DNA of 64,000 bases from assembly GCF_005405365.1 (NCBI RefSeq), contig NZ_BJDX01000002.1, positions 1 to 64,000 of the forward strand. The letters are read 5' to 3'. Source of the stretch: Enterococcus xiangfangensis. Its GTDB lineage: Bacteria; Bacillota; Bacilli; Lactobacillales; Enterococcaceae. The notes beneath the pieces are model-generated. The model ran no database searches. It saw only the letters and a list, made by a program, of their open reading frames with translations, and was not told the DNA's origin. Shown one piece after another: positions 47,149-55,963 of this stretch. Each line of letters starts with the position of its first letter. Position 1 is the first letter of the stretch. A program made the translations under genes and the position numbers.

Positions 47149-47513
47149 GCGTAAACACCTCGCTCTTTCAAATTGATTTATTGCCAAAATCGAAAAATTA
47201 TTGTGCTGCCAGATTCGTTAATTCCTATAGATGATCGGTGTCTCCTTTGAGTTATTAAATAAATCATCAATTTAACTTACAAAATTAGTGTATCATAACA
47301 AAAAAGCGCTTTCAAAATATTATCGCTTATTTTGCTATTATAACTAACATTATTTTGCCAATATTCCTTTTTGGACCAAAACTTTCTATAAATAAATTCC
47401 TCCAGCTTAAAAAATCTGTGAAGCAATAATAAAAAAAGGTGGCGTTCCAAAATTTCTTTTCAATTTTTCATGAAGTTTCAGCTTAGTTCTGAAGAAGCTA
47501 AAAAACTAATTTA
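47149..47513. other. glp operon leader and upstream region
   Basis: About 365 AT-rich bases. The only recognised element is the cre/promoter at about 47287-47315; the untranslated leader would be about 130 bases long. No further gene is seen. Confidence 0.45.
47300..47315. promoter_or_regulatory. cre site over glp promoter
   Basis: On minus TTGAAAGCGCTTTTTT matches the cre consensus WTGNAARCGNWWWCAW at 14 of 16 positions. Its first six bases double as the -35 box, with TACACT 17 bases on as -10. CcpA binding here would repress glycerol use when glucose is present. Confidence 0.75.
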
Positions 47514-47550
47514 AAAAAAGAATGCGACAAGGCTTTTGTCACATTCCTTT
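47514..47550 (-). terminator. terminator after P-type ATPase gene
   Basis: On minus AATGTGACAA and TTGTCGCATT pair with a G-T/C mismatch and are followed by CTTTTTTT. Confidence 0.75.
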
Positions 47551-47557
47551 AAAATTT

Positions 47558-49354
47558 CTATTGATCTTTTCTTGCTCTTAAAGCAGATAAAATTGAGACT
47601 GTGTCGATCACTTCTTGCAAGGCGGCACCTAGTAATGCTGGGATTACTCCCGTACTTGCGATCAGCATTAAGATTACGCAAATAATCAATCCAATCAGCA
47701 CTGATTGACGAGCGATTCGCATCGTATCTTGAGACAAATGGATCGCTGCTGAAACTCGACTCAGATCATCTTTCAAGATGACTGCATCGGCACTTTCACT
47801 AGCAGCAGTCGAACCGTGGGCACCCATCGCGATACCGATATCGGCAACGGCTAGAGCGGGCGCATCGTTGACACCATCGCCCACCATCACGACTGGTCGA
47901 TCTTGTTCTTTGAGGGTTTTTAACACATCGATTTTTTCTGCCGGTAAACATTCAGCATGAACTTCTGTGATTCCGACTTGATTGGCGATTCGATCAGCGA
48001 TAGATTGACGATCCCCCGTCAGCATGATGGTTTTTTTGATTCCAAGTTTATTTAGTTCTGTGATCGTATTGGCAGATTCTTTGCGGACAATATCAGTAAA
48101 AGTGATGTAGCCGACATATTGATCAGCTAAAGAAACATAAACCGCCGTTTTTTCGTTAGTTAATTCGCTAGTTGCTCCCGCAAAAGTTGCTTTACCAACT
48201 CGAATTGTTTTGCCATTGACTTTGGCTTGGATCCCTTGTCCGGTGATTTCTTCCAATTCAGTCACAGGAAACAACGCAAGCTGATTCGCTTTTCCATAAG
48301 CGACCAATGAACGAGCTAAAATATGGCTAGATTCTTGTTCGCCGCTTGCTGCATAAGTAATCAATTCTTCTTTTGAAACTTCGGTAGTATCGACATGAAT
48401 CTCTTCGACTGAAAGTTTCCCTTCTGTTAAAGTTCCTGTCTTATCAAATGCGATACTTTTGGCCCGAGCCAGCTTTTCAATGGTCGTTCCGGTTTTTACA
48501 ACAATACCATTTCGACTTGAGCGACTCATTCCAGCTACCAATGCTACTGGTGCTGCCAAGATCAACGGACAAGGGGAAGCTACAACTAAAACTTCGGCAA
48601 AACGAACGGGATCTTTTGAAACAAACCAAGCCACCCCACCGATGATATACGCCGTAATTGTAAATGGAACTGCGTATCGATCAGCCAATCGAACAAAATG
48701 AGCGGGCTTTGCTTCAGATTCCTTCACTAATTTTACCAATGTCTGATACTGACTGTCTTGTGCAGATTTTGTCACTTTCATACGAAGTGCTGCATCACCA
48801 TTGACCGAACCAGACATCAATTCATCATTCATCTTCTTTTCAATCGGTTTGGATTCGCCCGTCAACGAAGATTCATCAACAAACGATTCTCCAACCACAA
48901 CTCGGCCATCAACCGGAACTAATTCACCCGGTTTAACTAAGATTAAGTCTCCCACTCGAACTTCTTCAACAGTGAGTTCTGTTATTTCTTCGCCATCAAT
49001 CCGATGAGCCACTTGCGGCGAATTGTCCAAAAGCGAACGTAATTCTCGACTTGCTTGATGACTAGCGTAGTCTTCTAAACTATCCCCGCCTGTCAGCATG
49101 ATCAAAACAACTAAACTCGCCCAATAATCTCCAACCATTAATGTAGCCACAATAGCAGTAACTGCTAAAATATCTACTCCATATTTTCCTGATCGTAATG
49201 TTTTGATCATTCCAATCAACATAGAGATTGTCATGATACCGCTAATGATTGAAACGAGCCAAAAGGCCCATTGATTTTGCTGAAAACCAAACTCCAGAAT
49301 TAAGGCGATGATTCCAACCATTACTGTTAAAAAAAATTTCTTTATGTTACTCAT
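47558..49354 (-). CDS. SPC-type heavy-metal P-type ATPase (P1B-4-like)
   Basis: A 598-residue P1B ATPase without an N-terminal metal-binding domain. Motifs: TGES phosphatase loop (165-168), transport motif SPC (260-262) instead of CPC, DKTGT phosphorylation site (Asp304) and GDGVNDAPAL hinge. SPC and the missing N-terminal domain point to the P1B-4 group, which includes the iron/cobalt exporters PfeT of Bacillus and FrvA of Listeria. A Fur/PerR-like box upstream fits iron export. GGAGG lies 8 bases before ATG 49354. Zinc or cobalt remain possible. Confidence 0.85.
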   Translation of the reverse strand: MSNIKKFFLTVMVGIIALILEFGFQQNQWAFWLVSIISGIMTISMLIGMIKTLRSGKYGVDILAVTAIVATLMVGDYWASLVVLIMLTGGDSLEDYASHQASRELRSLLDNSPQVAHRIDGEEITELTVEEVRVGDLILVKPGELVPVDGRVVVGESFVDESSLTGESKPIEKKMNDELMSGSVNGDAALRMKVTKSAQDSQYQTLVKLVKESEAKPAHFVRLADRYAVPFTITAYIIGGVAWFVSKDPVRFAEVLVVASPCPLILAAPVALVAGMSRSSRNGIVVKTGTTIEKLARAKSIAFDKTGTLTEGKLSVEEIHVDTTEVSKEELITYAASGEQESSHILARSLVAYGKANQLALFPVTELEEITGQGIQAKVNGKTIRVGKATFAGATSELTNEKTAVYVSLADQYVGYITFTDIVRKESANTITELNKLGIKKTIMLTGDRQSIADRIANQVGITEVHAECLPAEKIDVLKTLKEQDRPVVMVGDGVNDAPALAVADIGIAMGAHGSTAASESADAVILKDDLSRVSAAIHLSQDTMRIARQSVLIGLIICVILMLIASTGVIPALLGAALQEVIDTVSILSALRARKDQ

Positions 49355-49424
49355 TTGCTCCGCCTCCATTTTCTTCAGTAATAGATTAGCACTTCAATAA
49401 TCTAATTGAAAATAAGAAAGCCCA

Positions 49425-49443
49425 AATGATAAAGATAATCATT
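49425..49443. promoter_or_regulatory. Fur/PerR-like box
   Basis: AATGATAAAGATAATCATT. Its core TGATAAAGATAATCA differs from the 7-1-7 Fur-family consensus TGATAATNATTATCA at two positions. It lies about 70 bases upstream of the P-type ATPase start. Confidence 0.65.
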
Positions 49444-49502
49444 AACAACTGAAAAAATATCTTTCTATTTTAAAATAATTATAATTAGAAACCTAAAATA
49501 AA

Positions 49503-49557
49503 AGTTCCCCTCTGCGCTATGACCACCTTCGCGAATTTCCGAAGAAACTGGGGGAAC
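49503..49557 (-). other. structured element, identity unknown
   Basis: On minus GTTCCCC opens and GGGGAAC closes a 55-base element followed by TTTTATTTT. Inside is a second stem CTTCG/CGAAG. The interior is richer in GC than its surroundings. It may be a second terminator for the VOC gene or a small structured RNA. Confidence 0.45.
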
Positions 49558-49571
49558 ATCAATTGTTCAGA

Positions 49572-49612
49572 AAAAGGGAACGCGACAAAATCTTTGCCCC
49601 ATTCCCTTTTCG
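49572..49612 (-). terminator. terminator after VOC gene
   Basis: On minus AAAAGGGAA and TTCCCTTTTT form the outer stem with a partly paired interior. Confidence 0.7.
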
Positions 49613-49639
49613 AAATAGCTATAATCATTATTTTTTTCA

Positions 49640-50041
49640 CTACGGCGTCTTCATCCAAACGGGTTCAAATTGATTTCCATCAGGATCTGTAACTTCCAGA
49701 CTGAACATTTGATCTTCAGGTATTCCCATATCAACAGCGAAATAATCTCCACCGTTGGCTTTTGCCGCTTCTGCGATTTTTCTGACTGCATCTGGGCTCT
49801 CGACTAAAAAAGCAGTCAGCGTTCCACTTTGCACCTTAGTATCTGCGATCTTTTTATCTTTGAGAAATTTACTATAAAACTCATGGCTCAACACCATGAT
49901 GCAGAAACTATCGTCCCATTTCATCGAACTAGCATGTTCATCAGACATTTCTTGCACTTTCGTAAATCCAAGTTTTTCATAAAATTCTGTCGAAGCTTGC
50001 ACATCTTGTACCGGATAATTTGTAAATACCATCGTTGACAT
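49640..50041 (-). CDS. VOC/glyoxalase-fold protein
   Basis: A 133-residue vicinal-oxygen-chelate protein (VFTNYPVQDVQASTEFYEKLGF, ending SLEVTDPDGNQFEPVW). It resembles the PhnB/glyoxalase-like group, whose members act as dioxygenases, isomerases or resistance proteins; a specific role cannot be given. GGAGTGAACAAA precedes ATG 50041; an upstream extension to 50125 is not supported. Confidence 0.8.
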   Translation of the reverse strand: MSTMVFTNYPVQDVQASTEFYEKLGFTKVQEMSDEHASSMKWDDSFCIMVLSHEFYSKFLKDKKIADTKVQSGTLTAFLVESPDAVRKIAEAAKANGGDYFAVDMGIPEDQMFSLEVTDPDGNQFEPVWMKTP

Positions 50042-50243
50042 TTTGTTCACTCCAATCAAATTTTCCTTTATTATGCAAGAATAGTTAGAACAAAGCAAAG
50101 AAAGCGCTTGCACGATGTATAACAAACGCTTCTTACCAGATAATTTTAGTTCGATTCATTTTTAACAATTGCTGACAAAAAATGTTTAGCTTCTTGTTAG
50201 ATAGGAAGGCTCAAATTGTCCTCAAATAACACCCGCTGATTTT

Positions 50244-50984
50244 TTAAATACTTTGTTTGGCAGGGCGCAGTAAAACTTCACTAATCGTTACATGCTCTGG
50301 TTGTTCAATCGCATAAAGCACTGCTTGCGCAACATCTGCTGCCGCTAAACTAAATCCTGCTTTGCCGGCTGTTTCACGTAGTGCCATTTCAGTTGTTTCG
50401 TCACCTACTGTATTGAACAATTCTGAGGAAACCATTCCCGGTGAGACGATCGTTGAACGAATGCCATTAGACAGCTCTTCTTGACGCAAACCTTCCATAA
50501 TAGCCCCTACTGCATATTTCGTTCCGTTATAAACCGCTGAGCCAGGATAAACCACATGACCTGCCACCGAATCCGTTGAAATAATCAAACCAGACTGTTG
50601 GTTTTGCATAATGGGTAATACCGCTCCAATGCCGTTCAGCACTCCCATAATATTGATATCCAGCATCTTTTGCCAGCTAACATATTCTAATTTTGCTAAA
50701 TTGCCCTGCGGCATGATTCCGGCATTATTATACATGACATCAATTCTGCCAAATTTTTCCATAGCTAGATCAATCACTTGTTGGACTTGTTGGCGATCGG
50801 TCACATCTGCTTTTTGATAAAAAACTTGCTCACCTAAATCCTCAGCTAAAGCTTTGATTCGTTCCTCTCTCCGCGCAGCCAAGACAAGTTTAGCTCCCTT
50901 ACTAGCCAATAATTTTGCTGTAGCTTCACCGATACCTGAAGAAGCACCCATAATAATAATTACTTTTTCTGAAATATTCGTCAT
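50244..50984 (-). CDS. short-chain dehydrogenase/reductase
   Basis: A 246-residue classical SDR. The NADP motif GASSGIGEA, NNAG, catalytic Ser in STDSVAG and YNGTK are in order; ARREER after the second strand favours NADP. It is related to the YdfG-type group with broad alcohol and 3-hydroxy acid substrates. GGGGAAAAACTA precedes the ATG. It follows the acetyltransferase on the same strand after 45 bases, so they may share a transcript. Confidence 0.85.
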   Translation of the reverse strand: MTNISEKVIIIMGASSGIGEATAKLLASKGAKLVLAARREERIKALAEDLGEQVFYQKADVTDRQQVQQVIDLAMEKFGRIDVMYNNAGIMPQGNLAKLEYVSWQKMLDINIMGVLNGIGAVLPIMQNQQSGLIISTDSVAGHVVYPGSAVYNGTKYAVGAIMEGLRQEELSNGIRSTIVSPGMVSSELFNTVGDETTEMALRETAGKAGFSLAAADVAQAVLYAIEQPEHVTISEVLLRPAKQSI

Positions 50985-51029
50985 TAGTTTTTCCCCATTT
51001 CTATTTTCTATCTGTACTTGATTCTTTAA

Positions 51030-51593
51030 CTAGCTTATTTTTTTGATTATTTTAGCTGGTGAACCAGCTACGATGACATTGTCCGGTACATCATGAGTAA
51101 CGGTCGCATCTGCAGCAATAATCGCGTTTTTACCTACTGTTACACCAGGCAAAATCGTAACATTAGCACCTAACCAAGCATTTTCTTTGATCTTAACCGC
51201 AGCGACAGACAAGCCTCTACGTTTTTTAGGATCGATTAGATGATTGACTGTAATAATTCGACACATCGGACCAATCAATACATGATCCTCAAGCGTGATT
51301 CCGCCTAGATCAACAAACGTAACGTTCTGGTTAATAAAAATGTCTTTCCCCAAAATGATATGTTTCCCAAAATCTGTATAAAATGGTTGAGAAACTGTTA
51401 CAGAATCATCTATTGGTCTTTCCGTAATCTGTTCCATATACATTCGGACGTTCTTAGGATCATAGTAGCATCCATTCATTTTCATAATAAGTTGTTCATT
51501 GTTGGCTTTTAATAAATGAATCTCGTCATAGATGGCAGAACCAGGCAAAATTTCGATTCCTTGGATTTTAGCGAGCAAGTCATAGTTAGCCAA
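51030..51593 (-). CDS. hexapeptide-repeat O-acetyltransferase
   Basis: A 187-residue left-handed beta-helix acetyltransferase of the maltose/galactoside type (LacA/Maa). The repeats run through GITLEDHVLIGPMC, AWLGANVTILPGVTVGKNAIIAADATV, and the catalytic histidine is in ITVNHLID. It starts at TTG 51593 (no in-frame ATG exists near the domain start), with AAAGGAGG 9 bases upstream. It is divergent from the LysR gene, which may control it. Confidence 0.85.
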   Translation of the reverse strand: MANYDLLAKIQGIEILPGSAIYDEIHLLKANNEQLIMKMNGCYYDPKNVRMYMEQITERPIDDSVTVSQPFYTDFGKHIILGKDIFINQNVTFVDLGGITLEDHVLIGPMCRIITVNHLIDPKKRRGLSVAAVKIKENAWLGANVTILPGVTVGKNAIIAADATVTHDVPDNVIVAGSPAKIIKKIS

Positions 51594-51625
51594 ATCATTC
51601 GACCTCCTTTATTTGTTGATTTTAG

Positions 51626-51659
51626 TATACTTCGTTATACTTACAATAAAAAATACTTA
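51626..51659. promoter_or_regulatory. possible LysR operator region
   Basis: Repeated TATACTT units (TATACTTCGTTATACTT, then AATACTTAT) between the divergent acetyltransferase and LysR genes, a usual place for a LysR binding site. Confidence 0.4.
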
Positions 51660-51701
51660 TATCGAATAGCCAACTATCGTTTTCAGTTATAGGAGGATCT
51701 T

Positions 51702-52586
51702 ATGGAACTACGCGTATTGAATTATTTTTTGACCGTTGCTCAAGAAAAAACTATTAGTAAAGCGGCAGAAGTGTTGCATCTTTCTCAACCCACTTTGTCA
51801 AAACAATTAAAGGATTTGGAAGAAGAACTGGGGGTTCAACTTTTTATTCGCGGTAATCGTGAAATTTCCTTAACGGAGGATGGGGTTTATTTACAAAATC
51901 GTGGAAAAGAAATTCTAGCATTAGTAGATACAACTACTTCAAATCTCCAAAAAAATGAAGTAATCGGCGGCGACATCATGATCGGGGGCGGAGAGACTCA
52001 GACATTTCGTGTTTTGTCGGTTCTTTTGAATGACCTGATGGGAAGCTATCCGGACGTTAAAGTCCATATGTATAGCGGTAATGCGGACGATGTCAAAGAT
52101 AAAATCGATAAAGGCTTGTTGGATTTTGGACTAGTGATCGATCCAGTAGAGAAACAAAAATATGAGTATATTCCACTCCCCGTCTCAGATCGTTGGGGCA
52201 TTTTAGTCAATAATGATCACAAATTAGCAAAAAAATCGGCAGTTACTCCCAATGATATCCACGATCAGTCATTATTAATCTCTAGTCAAATGTTGGTCAA
52301 CAATCAGCTTTCTGAATGGTTAGGCGGAAACTTGAATAATTTTAATATAGTCGGCAGTTACAATTTACTTTACAATGCTTCATTATTCATTAAAGATGGA
52401 ACAAGTATTGCCTTTTGTATCGATGGAATTATTAATACAGAAAACAGTGGCTTGACCTTTGTTCCGCTTATGCCAGAACTCACGTCAAAAACCAATCTCA
52501 TTTGGAAAAAGAAACAAATTTTTTCAAACGCTGCAGCTCTCTTTTTAGAGAGGTTGAAGCAAGAAATCGAAACAAAATCTTCGTGA
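51702..52586 (+). CDS. LysR-family transcriptional regulator
   Basis: A 294-residue LysR protein: winged helix in the first 60 residues (TISKAAEVLHLSQPTLSKQLKDLEEELG) and a two-lobe effector domain from about residue 90. ATAGGAGGATCTT precedes the ATG. Divergent from the acetyltransferase-SDR pair and upstream of the cysteine hydrolase gene; either could be its target. The inducer is unknown. Confidence 0.88.
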   Translation: MELRVLNYFLTVAQEKTISKAAEVLHLSQPTLSKQLKDLEEELGVQLFIRGNREISLTEDGVYLQNRGKEILALVDTTTSNLQKNEVIGGDIMIGGGETQTFRVLSVLLNDLMGSYPDVKVHMYSGNADDVKDKIDKGLLDFGLVIDPVEKQKYEYIPLPVSDRWGILVNNDHKLAKKSAVTPNDIHDQSLLISSQMLVNNQLSEWLGGNLNNFNIVGSYNLLYNASLFIKDGTSIAFCIDGIINTENSGLTFVPLMPELTSKTNLIWKKKQIFSNAAALFLERLKQEIETKSS

Positions 52587-52632
52587 TTTTTTCTATTAAG
52601 AAGTACAATTGGTCTATCAAACTAGCGACATT

Positions 52633-52657
52633 CATAGCTTAGTTTTACTAAGCTATG
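52633..52657 (+). other. hairpin upstream of hydrolase gene
   Basis: CATAGCTTAG-TTTTA-CTAAGCTATG, perfect 10-base arms, about 50 bases past the LysR stop. It has no T-run. A partial cre-like sequence TTGTAAGCGCTT follows at 52669-52680. Confidence 0.45.
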
Positions 52658-52720
52658 CACGCAAAAATTTGTAAGCGCTTCGGCAAAAAAATACAATAAT
52701 AGGAATTAGGAGTGACGAAC

Positions 52721-53338
52721 ATGACCAGTTATGCTAAAAGAATCGAAGACGAATTGCTTTCACCAGAAAACACTGTGCTGACCGTGATCGACTATCAGCC
52801 GACCCAAATCAACTCGATCAATTCGATGAACCGTTCAGAATTGATTCGTAATACGGAAATTGTAATCAAATTAGCAAAACTCTATAATATCCCGATTGTA
52901 CTTTCTACAGTGAATGTTGAAAAAGGGTGGAATACTGATACAATCCCTGTCTTGAAAAAAGCGGTGGGTGAAGATGTTCCCTCTTATGATCGCAGCTCAA
53001 TCAATGCTTGGGAAGACCAAGAATATAACGCAGCGATTAAAGCCACCGGTCGTAAAAAGATCTTGATCCTTGCTTTATGGACGGAAGCTTGTTTGACTTT
53101 TCCAGCCTTAGACGCATTAAAAGAAGGTTATGAAGTCTATCCGATCGTTGATGCGGTCGGTGGAACCTCACCAATTGCACATGAAACAGCCTTGCGCCGT
53201 GTCGAACAAGCAGGTGCACAACTAACTTCCATCGCCCAACTCGCTTGCGAACTACAACGCGACTGGAACCGAGAAGAAACCGTACCTGGATTTGATGAAT
53301 TAATGACCCAGTTTGGTGCATTTTCTAATTTACGGTAA
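52721..53338 (+). CDS. isochorismatase-like cysteine hydrolase
   Basis: A 205-residue isochorismatase/nicotinamidase-fold hydrolase. The catalytic Asp is in TVIDYQP and the nucleophile Cys in LALWTEACLTFPALDA. It is nearest to the YcaC-like group, whose substrate is unknown. AGGAG lies 8 bases before ATG 52721; a GTG at 52712 is inside that site. It ends in a strong terminator. Confidence 0.85.
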   Translation: MTSYAKRIEDELLSPENTVLTVIDYQPTQINSINSMNRSELIRNTEIVIKLAKLYNIPIVLSTVNVEKGWNTDTIPVLKKAVGEDVPSYDRSSINAWEDQEYNAAIKATGRKKILILALWTEACLTFPALDALKEGYEVYPIVDAVGGTSPIAHETALRRVEQAGAQLTSIAQLACELQRDWNREETVPGFDELMTQFGAFSNLR

Positions 53339-53340
53339 CA

Positions 53341-53375
53341 AAAAATCCCTCGCTGAATACTAGCGAGGGATTTTT
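53341..53375. terminator. bidirectional terminator hydrolase/GntR
   Basis: AAAAATCCCTCGCT and AGCGAGGGATTTTT with a 7-base loop, serving the hydrolase gene on plus and the PTS operon on minus. Confidence 0.9.
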
Positions 53376-53414
53376 ATTAAATTTAGCTGCTAATAAAAGT
53401 GCGTTTAATATATC

Positions 53415-54125
53415 CTATTGAGCTAACTCAAAAACAAAGTAATTGATATCACCGCGATATTTGGAGATAGAATATTCAATAGGCACATGATTCTCTGAAA
53501 AACCTTGTGTATGAAAATAGAACATCGGGTCTCCTTCTGCCACATCTAATAAGTCACTGATCGTTTCATCAGCTTTTATAACTTCCAATTTTCTTGTAAC
53601 AGTCTTTATCGGATGTCCCATCTCTTTAAAAACTTGGTACATTTTTTCTTTAGTAAAATCAATTTGTTGAAAATTTGGAAACAATTCAAACGGGATGTAA
53701 CTAGTGACTAGAACAACCGGCTTTTCCTCCGCATAACGCAGACGTGTTAGCTTATAAACAGCATCCCCTTGATTCAATTCTAAATTCTCTGCAACTTCTT
53801 CACTAGCCACAACTTGTTGGAAATTCAAAACTTTTGTTTTAGGTAGGATTCCTTTTCGATTCATTTCTAAATCAAAACTCTCAATCACATGTGTAAACTC
53901 TTGTTGGATTTTATTTTTTTTAACAATTGTCCCTCGTTTTTTACGCTTCTCTAAATAACCTTCATCCACTAATGACTGCACGGCTTGACGAATAGTTGGT
54001 CGACTAACATTATATTCTTCTGCCAGTTCCATCTCTGTGGGAATAAGTTGGTTTTCCACGTACTCACCATTTTGAATTTTTTCCAATAGATTTATTCGAA
54101 TTTTTTTATGCAAAGGAACCTTCAT
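53415..54125 (-). CDS. GntR/UTRA regulator of PTS locus
   Basis: A 236-residue GntR regulator: N-terminal winged helix (PTEMELAEEYNVSRPTIRQAVQSL, residues 28-51) and a C-terminal UTRA ligand-binding domain. It is the last gene of the PTS-isomerase operon and is the likely repressor of the locus, with a phosphorylated sugar as probable ligand. GAGGAG stands before the ATG. The matched half-sites in the divergent promoter region are the best operator candidates, and TGTATACA at 54149-54156, just upstream of this gene, is related. Confidence 0.85.
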   Translation of the reverse strand: MKVPLHKKIRINLLEKIQNGEYVENQLIPTEMELAEEYNVSRPTIRQAVQSLVDEGYLEKRKKRGTIVKKNKIQQEFTHVIESFDLEMNRKGILPKTKVLNFQQVVASEEVAENLELNQGDAVYKLTRLRYAEEKPVVLVTSYIPFELFPNFQQIDFTKEKMYQVFKEMGHPIKTVTRKLEVIKADETISDLLDVAEGDPMFYFHTQGFSENHVPIEYSISKYRGDINYFVFELAQ

Positions 54126-54166
54126 AAGCTACCTACTCCTCATTTAACTGTATACATTATAACATA

Positions 54167-55069
54167 TTACTTTTTCCAATATCTTTTTGGCGTGGCTAAA
54201 ACTACCTCTGCTGTTTCTGGTATTTCTAACCTTTCATCTTTTAATAAAACAATACTTTGCCCAGTTTTGCAACTGATCTCATTAATAATTATCTCACCAG
54301 TCAAAATTGTTAGAATACTTGCTATTTCTGATTCGTTTACTACGATTTGTTCCCCTTTTAGATGTCGAATAGTGAATTCACGTTGAGCCACTGTTTCTCC
54401 AAATACAAAACTATTTTTCTCTACATGCTGTTCAGGATGCAATGTTTCAATTGCTTTATCAACATGCAACTCACGTTTCTGACCACTTTTATCCTTACGA
54501 TCATAATCATAAAAACGATACGTAATATCTGTAGCTTGTTGGATTTCATAAACTAGTGAACCTTTTGTTAAGGCATGAATCGTCCCCGATGGAATATAAA
54601 TCAAATCATTTCTATTGACCGAATATTCTCTCAAAATTTTTGTATATTCATTTTTTTTAGCGGCTTCTGAGATAGCTGATTTTTCAGGAATTTCCTGTTC
54701 TGCGTAAATCCAGCCATCTTTTGGAGGTGTAATAAAATACCAGGCTTCACTTTTTCCATAAGGCATATGTTCGATACGTCGAGCATAATCATCAGTTGGA
54801 TGAACTTGAATGCTAAGATTCTCATCACAGGCAGTAAACGAAATAATTAAAGGATAAACTTCCCCCGCTTCCAGTCCAAATTTTTTCGGATCATCAGTAA
54901 TCATTTGACTAAAGGTCTGCTCTTCATTCACTATCTTACAATCAATCTCAGAAACTCCGCTTGCTGAATATACCGATCCAATTTTTTCTATCTGATGATT
55001 GCCGCTATAATCATGTAGTCTTGGTGTTCCCCAAATCCGTTCTCGTGATTCTGGTTCTAAAATATACAT
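54167..55069 (-). CDS. ManA-like phosphosugar isomerase
   Basis: A 300-residue class I mannose-6-phosphate isomerase homologue. Zinc ligands are visible in SIQVHPTDDYA and the GKSEAWYF glutamate, with IPSGTIHAL further on. Length fits the short Firmicute form. In this operon it probably converts an aldose-6-phosphate from the PTS into the ketose-phosphate, though the sugar need not be mannose. AGGAGGAATAAT precedes the ATG. Confidence 0.85.
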   Translation of the reverse strand: MYILEPESRERIWGTPRLHDYSGNHQIEKIGSVYSASGVSEIDCKIVNEEQTFSQMITDDPKKFGLEAGEVYPLIISFTACDENLSIQVHPTDDYARRIEHMPYGKSEAWYFITPPKDGWIYAEQEIPEKSAISEAAKKNEYTKILREYSVNRNDLIYIPSGTIHALTKGSLVYEIQQATDITYRFYDYDRKDKSGQKRELHVDKAIETLHPEQHVEKNSFVFGETVAQREFTIRHLKGEQIVVNESEIASILTILTGEIIINEISCKTGQSIVLLKDERLEIPETAEVVLATPKRYWKK

Positions 55070-55141
55070 ATTATTCCTCCTATAACTTTATTATTTTTAA
55101 ATAAAGAAGACGCGTCTCAGAAGAAACACGCCGTTTTTTAT

Positions 55142-55951
55142 TTAAAATACCCCGATAATAACACCAACTGCTGAAATTACAGTCAAAACAAGAATAACTT
55201 TTGTAGCTGTCATTTGTTTTGAAGTTAGTAAATACCATGCCAGCAATACCATTACTAAAGGGAGCACATTAGGAAAAATTCCATCCAAAACGGTCTGCAA
55301 TTTTTGAACTTCATCTCCCATAGGGATTTTTATTTTAGTTATTAGTGCAATATTAGAAGCCGCTAAGCCGCCTACAACCATGATTCCTAAAATATTAAAA
55401 GCATCGGTAATTCGTTTTGCGTTTTCTCCAATAATGACATCTATTGCATTTACACCTAGCCGATAACCATTCATGAAACATAAATAAGAAATCAATGGAC
55501 CAATAATTCCATAACTTATAATATAAAAAATTGGACCTAAAGCATTTCCACCCGCGGATAACCCCATCGCAATTGACAATAATATCGGTACAATGATTCC
55601 TTGAATAATTGAATCTCCAATACCTGCTAACGGTCCCATTAATGTCGTCTTGATATTTACCGGCATTTCTTCAGGAACATCACCACCGATTGCAATCTCT
55701 TCTTCCAATGAAGCAACAATTCCATTAATCAGTTGTCCCGTTTGTGGTTCAGTGTTATAAAACATAGAATGTCTTAGTAATAATCTTCGTTTCGCTGCGT
55801 CATCATTTTTATAATATTTTTCAGCAAATGGTAAATATGAATATGCCCAAGCATGTGCCTGTAATTTTTCATAACTCATTGAGGATAAGTGCGTAAATCC
55901 CCAGCGTTTCCAAATCTGACGTAATTCTTTTTTTGTTAATCGATTTTCCAT
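55142..55951 (-). CDS. PTS mannose-family IID component
   Basis: A 269-residue IID membrane subunit of the mannose-family PTS. The start LTKKELRQIWKRWGFTHLSSMSYE and the PEEMPVNIKTTLMGPLAGIGDSI block are characteristic; membrane segments lie in the C-terminal half. With IIC it forms the sugar channel. AAGGAGGGAAAAA precedes the ATG, 12 bases after the IIC stop. Confidence 0.92.
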   Translation of the reverse strand: MENRLTKKELRQIWKRWGFTHLSSMSYEKLQAHAWAYSYLPFAEKYYKNDDAAKRRLLLRHSMFYNTEPQTGQLINGIVASLEEEIAIGGDVPEEMPVNIKTTLMGPLAGIGDSIIQGIIVPILLSIAMGLSAGGNALGPIFYIISYGIIGPLISYLCFMNGYRLGVNAIDVIIGENAKRITDAFNILGIMVVGGLAASNIALITKIKIPMGDEVQKLQTVLDGIFPNVLPLVMVLLAWYLLTSKQMTATKVILVLTVISAVGVIIGVF

Positions 55952-55963
55952 TTTTTTCCCTCC

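Noticed and set aside
49503..49557. 5S rRNA fragment
   Set aside because: Only a few bases resemble the start of 5S rRNA; the rest does not align and no other rRNA gene is nearby.
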